From the NCBI GenBank assembly GCA_026390015.1, contig JAPLGS010000108.1:1-42001 (forward strand): a DNA stretch of 42,001 nucleotides. Direction: 5' to 3'. Under the pieces are notes generated by a model. It saw only the letters and a list, made by a program, of their open reading frames with translations. It was not told where the DNA came from and ran no database searches. The DNA is from Chloroflexota bacterium (GTDB lineage: Bacteria > Chloroflexota > Anaerolineae > Anaerolineales > Villigracilaceae). Of this stretch, positions 21,695 to 30,741 are shown one piece after another (position 1 is the stretch's first letter; each line of letters starts with the position of its first letter). Made by a program: the position numbers and the translations under genes.

Positions 21695-24600
21695 TTACTT
21701 GATCGTGATCGTCACTGTGGCGACAGCGCTGCACAATTTCTCTGTCGTCGCAGATTCGCAAGCCTTGTATGTGAAGATCATATTTCCGACAAAGTTGCTA
21801 GCTGGAGTAAAGTTGAACGAACCATCAGCGTTGAGTATCAATGTGCCGCTAACTGGTTTCGTGACCAATACAGCATTGAAGATATCGAGGTTCAGGTCTT
21901 TATCGTTAACCAATAGTCCAGTAGATTTACTCACTGTAAGCTTGGAATTCTTTTTGCCTATGTAGCTGTCGGCAGCGGCGGTGGGGGCGGCGTTGACTTT
22001 GATCGTGGCTGTTACGACATTACTGCACACGCCTCCGGGGATGTTCTCACAGACTGCATAGGTGAATGTGTCTTTTCCAACAAAAGAGGCAAGCGGCGTA
22101 TAGATCAATGAACCGTCTTCGTTGACCATCAATGTTGATCCAGATGCCAGAGTGATCAGACTGCCGACATTCAAGTTACTGCCATTGACTTCGCCGATGA
22201 TGATCGGGTCGCCGTCGGGGTCTCTATCATTGGAGAGCAATCCGGGCGCGGCTAATGTCAACGAAGGAGTACCAGCCGTGATCGAGTAGGAATCGGCGGC
22301 GGCTATTGGGGCTTTCCCAACAGAGATACTGACTATCACTGGGCTGCAGGTGGCGCAAACCTTGTATTGGAAGGTATCCGTGCCGGTGTAGTTGGCGGGC
22401 GGTGTGTACTTGAAAGACCCATTCGCGTTGAGTGTGATCGAGCCGCCAGCTGTTGTTTTTGATCCGCTGGATAAAGTGGCGGTGAAGGTGTCGCCATCAA
22501 GATCAACATCGTTGGCAAGCACACCGGGAAGAGATACATTGCGGATCGTATTCTTAGGCGTTGTGTAAACATCAGCCTTAGCCATGGGTGCGCTGGTATT
22601 CTTGCGCATGATGCCCCATAAACCCTGGTAACTTCCGAAGGAGGCAAAGTCGCGGAACAGGTAATCGCCATTGGGGTCTGCGCTTGTTGAGACCACCATG
22701 TTAAAGATGCTGCCTGGGCCGATACCTTCCTGGCTGCCGGTCCACCAGGCGCTCGAATTGGGTCCGATCTCAGTTGAGTTGTTCATGTATGGTTCACGCT
22801 GCCAGGTGTGACCGCTCAAAGTGTACACGATTCCGCGCGCATGGCCACCGGGTAGAATGACGCGCATACGCACCTGGCTGGGGCCATTCGGGCTGACGTA
22901 GAAGACTTCTGTTTGTGGATCGCCGCCAACCAGATCATTGGAAAACGCGAGGTGGGTATCCGTTCTGTTGAGCAGAGATTCAAAGGGTGTTTCAGGAGAG
23001 ACTCCCAAACGATACCAGATCGGGTCGGCGCCATAGTTGACAGCTTTGTGACCTGAATCCTGCGGGTCCTCAGGGGTAAATCCGCCTTCAGAAGCGACAT
23101 TCTTCACAGCACAGAACAGGTTGTCCAGCGAGGGTGTGCAGCCAGAACTAAAGCGGAAGTTCACATCCGTTTGGAGAACGGTAACAAAGTCACGGAATTT
23201 GGAACCATCTGTTTTTGTTACTGTGGCCGAGGCTCGTGAGCTTGGATCTTCGATCCAAGTTGAACCTTTCGGCTCAACGATCAACGCGCCGACCAGTCCC
23301 TTGCCTGAACCTTTGATGCGGTCGGCGGGTAACAATCCGATGGAGCCATATTCTACAGGGGTCGCGACCAATTTGAAGTCGGTTGTGATCGGTGTGCTGG
23401 TATCGGGGACCATGTCAACATCACCGGCATACCAGGTGAATGTCTTTTTCGCTCCCGATGAAACCACTGAGTCGAGGTTATTGCGCCCGGCTGCAAAACC
23501 ATCTGCCTCGCGGACGTTGTAAGCCAGCAGCTGCGGGTGTAGACCGACCACGCTCGAAGGAGTAATATCGTTATTGTTGAAGGTGATGATGCCGCTGCCA
23601 AGGATCGGATCTGTAACGAAACCTTTTTGGACAATCCCCGGTAGAACACTAAAGCCGGGCATATCGGGGCGTGCGATGCCGTTAGTATCTGTCCATGTCA
23701 AACTTGCAGGCAGAGCGTTCGTCAATGTTAATTTGATGCAGTCACCGGCGCGGGCGCGCAGGATCAAAGGTTCAATTGGTGTTCCGGGTCTGAGGCCGAT
23801 CGGCTTCCCAGTGGGGTTGAAGAGCAGATCTTCAGTACGTACATACATCAAAGCGCTCGGATCATTGAGGGGGCCGTTCCCGACAGGAGCGAACTGGGTG
23901 GCTTCACCGGTGATCGGATCGAAGGCAACTGGGCCAGTGAGTGATGTGGCACGGGTGTTGTAAACCAGGCTTCCACCAGGCAGAACATCAGCAGCGCGGA
24001 CAGCGGTCACGTTAATTTTTGCGAGCGGGGCAGTGTTCGGGCAGATCTTATTGAAATCCTTCTCATTGGTGATCGCAAAGGGAGTGGCTCCAATTGGATT
24101 ATTCGGCAACGCCAGAAGACCGGGTGTGGCTTTGTTGTAGGCGCGCATGATACCCCAGATGCCGTTCCAGTAATCCTCGAGCTGGGCACCCATTGTATAA
24201 AGGTAATCTGTCTTATGCGGAGTCCCAACGCCAATATCTGGCAGGATCGGCATCTCCATGATGGCGTATTCTGAGATACCCATGAATTCGGCATTTTTCC
24301 AGCCGGAGTTGCCTGCCTGAGGTTCCTTCTTCCACTTGAGACCGTGGATCATGAAGTTATGTTCTTCTTCATGTGCGCCTACTTGAACGCGCAAGCGGAT
24401 CTTGTCACCCATGTATACACGGAGAAGCGGAGTGGCCGGGTCACTTGGGTCAACGCCCTGAGTCAGCGGCGGGTAGGCCGTGAAGGGTTGATTCAAAGCT
24501 GGGATGGCGCGCGTGATGAGCGATGAGAAAGCGTATGCGAGATCACCAGCCTGGCCAACAGCCTGAGATTTCGTCGCCGGGTCGTAAACACGCAGGCCGA

Positions 24601-27600
24601 TCGGCTCATTGCGATAGTTGACTACATAGGTACCAGGGTCGGCGCCAGAGATGGCCTCGGGACATGGGCGCGGAGATCCATCAGGGCAGATCGGCGGAAA
24701 GAAATAGATGGATGACTCAGACCCAACGGGTGGTTTTACCCTGAAGGATGGATTGATGGCGTTCGGGAAGTCGGCATAGGAAGTGATGGGTAGACCGGCT
24801 CCATTATCGATGGTGCTCTTGGCTCCACCACCCTTTTGATAAGCATGTTGGAAGTCGGCGAATTCGAAGTAGAACTCGCGATGACTCATATCCTTGCCGG
24901 TGGAATCTTGGATGTTAATGATATCCGCGCGCCAGGAGGTCGGACCGCCGTCATGGCGGGTGCCCATCATCACACCGGTCTCGGGATCGCGATATTGAGC
25001 GCCGGAAGGCTCGATCAACACGGTGGCGTACAAGCCAACTTGTTGATGGGTGGAAGGTCCATAATGATCGTGGGTAAAGACTGTGCCCAATCCTTTATCC
25101 CATGAAATGTTCAACATCGGATCCGCGTACCAGCGTTGGACAGTGGTGCGAGCGCCCACCCAATCGCCGACGCCATCGCCATTGTTATCCGGCCCGGCTC
25201 CAAAGAATGGATGAACCTGGGCTTCGGGGCAAGCATAGCCGCTGCAGCCATTGGCTTTAATGGCGTGCACGCGTTCCTGCACTTCCATCGGGCTGAGCGT
25301 TCCGTCTTCGTAATTGAAACCGTTGGCAGAGCCGTCGGAAGCGGTCACATCGAATTTGACGAGGTGAATGTGCTGGCCAATGATGTCAGTAGGTGTGCGT
25401 ACCTGGTAATCATCCAACTCATACACGTTCGGTACAAGATTGGCATGCTGATAACTGGCACAGTCGCCAACATTCAAGCGCATGACCAATGGCTCGGGGG
25501 CCTTTTTACCATCGAGGACGGGCTTGGCGTCATCCCAAAGTGTAATAATACGCTGCTGCGGGAAGTGCCAGCCAACCTTGTTCATGGTCAGGTCAAGTTG
25601 AATATCAACACCCTTGTAAGTTTTGTTCTGCGGAATCGCGCTGACAGTCCAGCCATTCGCGGCCGTTGGGTCTGTGCGGCATGGCTCAGCGAAGGGAGCT
25701 CCTTGTTGCGGAGGCAGACCGTTCGTCTCAAAACCTTCCACGGGACGTCCGCTTGCGGCGAAGATTGGATTCGCTGCGCTGACAGGTGTGCCATCTGGCA
25801 GATAGGATTCGTGCCAGAGTGTCGAATGAAATTGCATCGCCACAACTTCTGCCGCGGTACCTGTTTCGGGTATGGGCAGATAGCCTACGTTGAGCAGTTC
25901 CTTGTTAAAGTCGAGCCGTGTTTGATATTGCTCATGGGTCACGCCGACCTGCTGTCCGCCGGTGATGATATGGCGGGGCAAGCCTCCGTCGTTAAGAATA
26001 TCCAACACCGGGCTGGGCGGGCGGTGCCCGGCAACTCCGGGGATATAGAATGGGAAGCCAGGATTTGAAGAAGGTACCACATCAAACGCACTCACGAGGT
26101 CCGCTATGCCATTTGAATCCAGATCGTATTGGCTCGAGTCTAGGATGCCATCGCCATTTTCATCATAGGCAACTATCGCGACCTTAGAATCTGGCATGGG
26201 AGCCATGGCCTTAACCGGTCTAGCCTGATTGGGCATGATTGGCGCGGAGCTGGGTAATGGAACGATACCGGGGATGGGAGTACCAGCGAGGATTTCGCCA
26301 TCGGGCAAGGCGCGCGCATGTTTCAGCGGAATGCCGTTTGCGTCGAGTTCAGTTCCCTGCTCAAACGTATCGTGAGTACGCCACATTTCCCACATGCCCA
26401 TGGCAAAGTGCGGGTAGAAGTGACAATGGAAGATGGAATCGCCCAAACCCTTATTGCGATTTCCTGAACCGCCGTAGGCGATCTCGTAGGTAAAGCCGGA
26501 GCCTGGGCCAATGCCCTGGCTGTCGAGATAATTGGAGTTGGGATCATTCCAGTTATACTGCCATTGATGGGCATGTAAATGGAAGATGTGATGTTCCTTG
26601 GGACCCGCATGTAACTGGCGGAACTTGATGTGGTCGTTCAGGTAGGAGTGGTGCACATTGGAAGGATCATCAGGATAGAGAGCCTTGTTGGCGCGCAGGC
26701 CGTTGGGGACCATGGTTACAGGATCTATTGTCTGGTTAGCCGGAACATCAACGATCATGGCTGGGTCACCGACAGCGGTGGATGTCAGGAAGAATTCCTC
26801 ATACTTACATTCCACGCAGTTTGCCATTGGGCCGACGCCCAAACGATTGGCGATGATCTCAGATCCAATGCCGCCTGCGCCGTAATTGATAGCGAAGCCG
26901 TCTTTGACGATTGCCAGTGCGTGAGAAAGCTTTGGGTCATTATAAAATTGAGGGAAGGCCTGAACGGCGAAGATCTCATCATGAAAGATAACAGTAAACT
27001 CACGGAAGGGTTCACCGCGATCCTGAGCACCGTAGACATCGTCGGCCAGATAATAGCCAGTGGGGAAATCGCTGCGCCCGGGTCCACTAATGACCGCATT
27101 GATATCGGAATGTACGATCTCGCCGTCATAACCAGCCTTGGGCGCCAAAAGATTTATGATGGGCAAACCGGCTTTGCCGAAACCCGCATCAGCGGGATAA
27201 ACCGCATCGTAGTTCAGGATCGGTTGTCCGCCAGGCGTGGTGCGATGAGCATCCCAGACGCCATTGTTATTTGTGTCGGTCAGAGCTTCGCCGGGCAGGG
27301 TTATATCCAATATTCCATTATTGTTTGTATCGACAAAAGGTTCGGCAGCGACAGCTGCATCCCAAACGCCATTTCCATTTGTGTCGGTGAATGTTTCAGC
27401 AGATACGGCTGCGTCCCACACGCCGTTTGAGTTTGTGTCTGTGAATGTTTCAGCGGGAATTTCTGCATCCCAGATGCCGTTATTGTTTGCATCGACAAAA
27501 GGTTCGCCAGCATCCCATGCGCCGTTTCCATTTGTATCGGTGAAAGTTTCGGCGGGAACAAGTGCATCCCAAATGCCATTATTGTTTGTATCAACCAAAG

Positions 27601-29680
27601 GTTCAGCGGCCACAGAAGCATCCCAGATGCCGTTGTGGTTTGCATCGACAAAAGGTTCAGCGGCTACTGCGGCATCCCAGATGCCATTGCCATTTATATC
27701 AGTGAATGTTTCTGCGGGTAGTGCGGCGTCCCATTTGCCATTGCTATTCGCGTCGACAAAGGATTCAGCGGGCGTGGCCCAATCCATTTCAACGCGGGTG
27801 AGCTGACTGCGATACCACTCCGATTGCCAGCCTGCGCCGGCAGGTTCAACATTTACAGCGCCGAATAATCCGTAGGAAAGTGTTCCGCCTGTTCCTTCAC
27901 CGCCGGCCGTGACGCCCATATCGTAAAGCAGATAGGTATTTTCATACTGGGCATGTAGTGTATAAACCGTGCTGCCACCTGGGGCGACCAGACTGCTGGC
28001 ATTTTTCCCAACAAAGGAACCGCTGTCACTAATGCTGTTGGAGACCTGCATGCCATTGACTTGAATACCCACGTTTCGATCAGCGGGTTGTCCACCGAGA
28101 GCGATGGGATTGAGCAGGTTCGTGAAATGGATCTCAAGACAATCCCCAATATTGGCGCGCAAGACGATCGGGCGCGGCCGTTTGTCTGAACGCAGGGAGA
28201 CCTGTCCAGCGGCGAGGGTTCCGCCTGCCAATTCAGTCAAGCCGGTATTATTATCAACCACATCGCGGCGCAGGGCGTACATCATGCCGGCCGGGTTCCA
28301 TGCGCCAAGGCGATTATAGTAAAACTGCTGATCAATCGCGACCACGTCAGTGTAGATGATGCGGGTACAGGAATTTGCCAGCGCAGTTTGAGGAGTCAGA
28401 GTTAAAGCAAGCGATGGAGTTGCCAGGAATGTTACAGCCGTTAGTATTGTTCTGAGGACAAGGCGTCCACTCCAGGCGGGCTGGGCAGTTTCCTGAATAC
28501 GTGATTTGCGTCGAAGTTTCTGTTCATCCTGCAAGACCGAGGCATCCAGGAAAAAGATGATGAATAGCGCAATGCCCAGGTTGACGGGCAGTGCGGCCAA
28601 TCCGTCAGATGCTGCATGAGCCAGCAAACTTGTTTCTTCGGCTGCTGCCTGATTCGTTAAAGCATAGGCGCTATCAGCGCTGGTGTCACCCTCGTGGCTG
28701 TGATCTACCGTCGCGAATGGATATGCTGTTGTGTCCGCTTCGTGAGCATGGCTGTTGAAGAGTGCATTGTGCACTGGAACGCCAAGCATGAAAACAACTG
28801 TTGCAGCAAATCCAAGGATGACTGCCAGTACAGGTTTTTGGAAAGCCTGGCTTAAGAAACGTTGATTATATTTGCGCCAGATGGATACGCCCACGAGGAC
28901 TGCAACTAAAACAGCAGGGAACGCCAGGCTGGCATCTCTAAGCCAATGCAATACCGGAGCAATATTCTGTTCTTCGTGAATACCACGCAGTTCGTGCAGA
29001 TACTGCATCCAGAACAAACCGCCGTAAGTCAACGCCATGGATAGAAGAAGGATCATTCTGCGTTTGGCGGAGAACAACGCCTTGGAAAGTTCAATAAGGG
29101 ATGATCTGTTTAACTGAAATGAAGGTATGGCCGCCGCTTGTGTTTCCAATTCCTTGAAAGCCAACATTGCAAGCAGTGTGATCACCAGATTGACCAGGGT
29201 CAGAGATGACAAATCTTGAAGAATGACATGAAGCCGCGCGGTTTCAAATCTTGAAAAGTTACTGAATATGGCATCCACGATCTGGAAACTGCTCGAGTTG
29301 ATCGTGCGGCAGACGCTCACCATCAGCGCGAAATCGTTTCCGATACCGGTCTTCAAGAAGCGATTGGCTTCCACCACAACCAAAACAATTGAGGTCAAAA
29401 TGCCCACAAGCGCAATCGTCAGGGATGATTGCGCCAGAATGGATATGCGTCCGTTGGAGCGGGCGCCAATCCATTGGGCAATGACAGTCCCGATCCACAC
29501 CGCCAGCATGACCGGTAATAGCATGACGACCGAATCTCGCAGCCAATTCAGGATGGGCGAGGAAGCGGCGATCACTTCATGGCTGTGACCGATCTGGTGC
29601 CAGACATTAAGCCACAAAATGCCGCCAAAGGCGACCAGGACTGTGAGTACAATTTTTTTGGAAAGGGTGTTGAAGTTCAT
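21695..29680 (-). CDS. Giant membrane-embedded MnxG-like multicopper oxidase
   Basis: The 2661-residue protein has four parts. Residues 1-~420 carry about eight to nine hydrophobic helices in two related halves (VLVAFGGILWLNVWHQIGHS; LLPVMLAVWIGTVIAQWIGA; later ALTYGGLFWMQYLHELRG). After a last helix ending TPQTALA, an oxidase region of ~430-2370 has several cupredoxin domains. Its copper motifs include EHHIFHLHAHQW (~1025), FHCHFYPHFAMGMWEMW (~1080), GQHIHLVKFDV (~1435), FTHDHYGPSTHQQVG (~1530) and EEHNFMIHGLKW (~1770). An insert (~638-812) holds ten DxNxNGxWD calcium-type repeats. The C-terminal ~290 residues are three cadherin/Big_9-like domains (VLANDVDLDGD, LLSNDRDPDGD, LVNDKDLNLD). The MnxG family oxidises Mn(II). 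Substrate here is inferred. The start follows AGGAG, and a conserved promoter element lies upstream. Confidence 0.85.
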   Translation of the reverse strand: MNFNTLSKKIVLTVLVAFGGILWLNVWHQIGHSHEVIAASSPILNWLRDSVVMLLPVMLAVWIGTVIAQWIGARSNGRISILAQSSLTIALVGILTSIVLVVVEANRFLKTGIGNDFALMVSVCRTINSSSFQIVDAIFSNFSRFETARLHVILQDLSSLTLVNLVITLLAMLAFKELETQAAAIPSFQLNRSSLIELSKALFSAKRRMILLLSMALTYGGLFWMQYLHELRGIHEEQNIAPVLHWLRDASLAFPAVLVAVLVGVSIWRKYNQRFLSQAFQKPVLAVILGFAATVVFMLGVPVHNALFNSHAHEADTTAYPFATVDHSHEGDTSADSAYALTNQAAAEETSLLAHAASDGLAALPVNLGIALFIIFFLDASVLQDEQKLRRKSRIQETAQPAWSGRLVLRTILTAVTFLATPSLALTLTPQTALANSCTRIIYTDVVAIDQQFYYNRLGAWNPAGMMYALRRDVVDNNTGLTELAGGTLAAGQVSLRSDKRPRPIVLRANIGDCLEIHFTNLLNPIALGGQPADRNVGIQVNGMQVSNSISDSGSFVGKNASSLVAPGGSTVYTLHAQYENTYLLYDMGVTAGGEGTGGTLSYGLFGAVNVEPAGAGWQSEWYRSQLTRVEMDWATPAESFVDANSNGKWDAALPAETFTDINGNGIWDAAVAAEPFVDANHNGIWDASVAAEPLVDTNNNGIWDALVPAETFTDTNGNGAWDAGEPFVDANNNGIWDAEIPAETFTDTNSNGVWDAAVSAETFTDTNGNGVWDAAVAAEPFVDTNNNGILDITLPGEALTDTNNNGVWDAHRTTPGGQPILNYDAVYPADAGFGKAGLPIINLLAPKAGYDGEIVHSDINAVISGPGRSDFPTGYYLADDVYGAQDRGEPFREFTVIFHDEIFAVQAFPQFYNDPKLSHALAIVKDGFAINYGAGGIGSEIIANRLGVGPMANCVECKYEEFFLTSTAVGDPAMIVDVPANQTIDPVTMVPNGLRANKALYPDDPSNVHHSYLNDHIKFRQLHAGPKEHHIFHLHAHQWQYNWNDPNSNYLDSQGIGPGSGFTYEIAYGGSGNRNKGLGDSIFHCHFYPHFAMGMWEMWRTHDTFEQGTELDANGIPLKHARALPDGEILAGTPIPGIVPLPSSAPIMPNQARPVKAMAPMPDSKVAIVAYDENGDGILDSSQYDLDSNGIADLVSAFDVVPSSNPGFPFYIPGVAGHRPPSPVLDILNDGGLPRHIITGGQQVGVTHEQYQTRLDFNKELLNVGYLPIPETGTAAEVVAMQFHSTLWHESYLPDGTPVSAANPIFAASGRPVEGFETNGLPPQQGAPFAEPCRTDPTAANGWTVSAIPQNKTYKGVDIQLDLTMNKVGWHFPQQRIITLWDDAKPVLDGKKAPEPLVMRLNVGDCASYQHANLVPNVYELDDYQVRTPTDIIGQHIHLVKFDVTASDGSANGFNYEDGTLSPMEVQERVHAIKANGCSGYACPEAQVHPFFGAGPDNNGDGVGDWVGARTTVQRWYADPMLNISWDKGLGTVFTHDHYGPSTHQQVGLYATVLIEPSGAQYRDPETGVMMGTRHDGGPTSWRADIINIQDSTGKDMSHREFYFEFADFQHAYQKGGGAKSTIDNGAGLPITSYADFPNAINPSFRVKPPVGSESSIYFFPPICPDGSPRPCPEAISGADPGTYVVNYRNEPIGLRVYDPATKSQAVGQAGDLAYAFSSLITRAIPALNQPFTAYPPLTQGVDPSDPATPLLRVYMGDKIRLRVQVGAHEEEHNFMIHGLKWKKEPQAGNSGWKNAEFMGISEYAIMEMPILPDIGVGTPHKTDYLYTMGAQLEDYWNGIWGIMRAYNKATPGLLALPNNPIGATPFAITNEKDFNKICPNTAPLAKINVTAVRAADVLPGGSLVYNTRATSLTGPVAFDPITGEATQFAPVGNGPLNDPSALMYVRTEDLLFNPTGKPIGLRPGTPIEPLILRARAGDCIKLTLTNALPASLTWTDTNGIARPDMPGFSVLPGIVQKGFVTDPILGSGIITFNNNDITPSSVVGLHPQLLAYNVREADGFAAGRNNLDSVVSSGAKKTFTWYAGDVDMVPDTSTPITTDFKLVATPVEYGSIGLLPADRIKGSGKGLVGALIVEPKGSTWIEDPSSRASATVTKTDGSKFRDFVTVLQTDVNFRFSSGCTPSLDNLFCAVKNVASEGGFTPEDPQDSGHKAVNYGADPIWYRLGVSPETPFESLLNRTDTHLAFSNDLVGGDPQTEVFYVSPNGPSQVRMRVILPGGHARGIVYTLSGHTWQREPYMNNSTEIGPNSSAWWTGSQEGIGPGSIFNMVVSTSADPNGDYLFRDFASFGSYQGLWGIMRKNTSAPMAKADVYTTPKNTIRNVSLPGVLANDVDLDGDTFTATLSSGSKTTAGGSITLNANGSFKYTPPANYTGTDTFQYKVCATCSPVIVSISVGKAPIAAADSYSITAGTPSLTLAAPGLLSNDRDPDGDPIIIGEVNGSNLNVGSLITLASGSTLMVNEDGSLIYTPLASFVGKDTFTYAVCENIPGGVCSNVVTATIKVNAAPTAAADSYIGKKNSKLTVSKSTGLLVNDKDLNLDIFNAVLVTKPVSGTLILNADGSFNFTPASNFVGNMIFTYKACESATTEKLCSAVATVTITIK
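27245..27770 (-). repeat. Ten 54-bp repeats encoding calcium-loop units within the oxidase
   Basis: The array encodes ten units of 18 residues (one of 15), of type EPFVDANNNGIWDAAVAA or ETFTDTNGNGVWDAAVAA. The DxNxNGxxD spacing matches EF-hand/dockerin-like calcium loops. The two unit types partly alternate, suggesting expansion as longer blocks. The length keeps frame, and the opposite strand is also open for 180 codons as a by-product. Confidence 0.82.
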
Positions 29681-29768
29681 TTTATTCTCCTATTTTTTTT
29701 GCCATGAAAAACAAACTATCGAAAAATTGCTGTGAATGATCATTGAATGTGCATATAATAGCCGAGAA

Positions 29769-29787
29769 CCCGTATCGGCAATACGGG
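29769..29787 (-). other. Short hairpin in the leader of the giant oxidase mRNA
   Basis: CCCGTAT pairs with ATACGGG around CGGCA. It lies between the conserved promoter element and the likely -10 sequence (TATTATATGCA near 29750), so it may be an operator rather than an RNA hairpin. Confidence 0.35.
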
Positions 29788-29807
29788 CGATGGTATGCAG
29801 TAAATAT

Positions 29808-29880
29808 GGTCATTGGTCTATTTTTTTCGGGACTTTGGAGTGTTAAAAGAATGATTGATAACCGCCCCAGGTATTAGTAC
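29808..29880 (-). promoter_or_regulatory. Tripartite regulatory element A, upstream of the giant oxidase
   Basis: On the plus strand the degenerate dyad GGTCATTGGTCTA (29808-29820) is followed after 9 bp by a 51-bp box. The box begins GGACTTTGGAGTGTTAAAAG and ends GTATTAGTAC (29830-29880). The same arrangement occurs upstream of three other genes, at 33021, 34061 and 37237. Confidence 0.7.
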
Positions 29881-30049
29881 TATTCAATGGAAACACACTG
29901 TCAATGGGATTGCCATGACAGCTCCTGTATATGGCCGCGCTTCTATCACGACAACCATATATGGTGCTATTTTTTATGGAACTATTACCGCGATCTTCAG
30001 AGAATCACAAGCCGCCAGATCAGCAGCATCTTGCGCCGACCATGGCTTG
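29881..30049. other. Spacer between the membrane paralogue and element A
   Basis: These 169 bp follow the stop of the gene at 30050. Short plus-strand frames exist but have no ribosome site or recognisable similarity. Nothing else is seen. Confidence 0.4.
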
Positions 30050-30625
30050 CTAGCCTGACGATTCACCTCTAGCCGTTTCGAGTCTGCGAAAATTAACTGC
30101 GCCTTCCAATATAAATATTAGGAGAACGCTGATGCCAAGGTTGATCAGCGTCAGATATATTCCATCTTGCAGCAAAACATGATATCGCATGGCTTGAGGA
30201 GTTGGAAAAATTCCCAGGAGTGTCTTAAGTAAAAAACTGCTGTCGAGTAGGATCCTTCGACAAAGGCTGACCTGAATGGCGACTTCATTGCTAATCCCGG
30301 TTCGAAAGACCCGGGTGGCTTCCATCAAGATGATCGCTATGGATGTCATCCCACCTAGAATGGCGGCGGTCAGTATAGACTGAGTTGAGGGTGACATGCG
30401 CCCTTGCGAACGATTTATCAACCATTGCGCAAGCGCTGTGCTGCCCCACACAGCCAGCATAACCGGCAGCAGGATGATCAAGGTGTCGCGCGGCAGACTC
30501 GATACGGCGGGGAAACTCATCCGAGCGCCGTATCCAAATTCATGCCATACGGAAAGCCACATCACACTGCAAAACGCAATTAATACTGCGAGCGCAGATT
30601 TCTTGATTATTGAGTTGATTACCAT
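30050..30625 (-). CDS. Stand-alone paralogue of the giant oxidase membrane domain
   Basis: The 191-residue protein aligns along its whole length with the first ~185 residues of the giant oxidase: KKSALAVLIAFCSVMWLSVW against KKIVLTVLVAFGGILWLNVW, LLPVMLAVWGSTALAQWL against LLPVMLAVWIGTVIAQWI, and EATRVFRTGISNEVAIQVSL against EANRFLKTGIGNDFALMVSV. Four helices are visible (about 9-25, 47-70, 85-105, 160-178). The start follows GGAGCAGGAAC. Encoded between the two multicopper oxidases, it may pair with the oxidase membrane domain, as a heterodimer or assembly factor. Function unknown. Confidence 0.8.
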   Translation of the reverse strand: MVINSIIKKSALAVLIAFCSVMWLSVWHEFGYGARMSFPAVSSLPRDTLIILLPVMLAVWGSTALAQWLINRSQGRMSPSTQSILTAAILGGMTSIAIILMEATRVFRTGISNEVAIQVSLCRRILLDSSFLLKTLLGIFPTPQAMRYHVLLQDGIYLTLINLGISVLLIFILEGAVNFRRLETARGESSG

Positions 30626-30671
30626 GTTCCTGCTCCTGCCATCCTGAAAAGATATCCCTTCAGATATTTCA

Positions 30672-30705
30672 CACCCAGAGCCTGCCTAAGGACAAGCCCT
30701 GGGTG
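30672..30705. terminator. Hairpin downstream of the Tat-exported oxidase gene
   Basis: CACCCAGAGC pairs with GCCCTGGGTG with one mismatch around a 14-nt loop, 37 bp past the oxidase stop and before the membrane-protein start. Confidence 0.55.
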
Positions 30706-30741
30706 TATTTCATCATCACGATCTGTTGCTTGTTGAGAATG

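Noticed and set aside
25136-27430. Long plus-strand frames of 266-310 codons opposite the giant oxidase gene
   Set aside because: They lie wholly antisense to a gene with clear domain homology, lack ribosome sites and known motifs, and are expected from GC-biased third positions and in-frame repeats.
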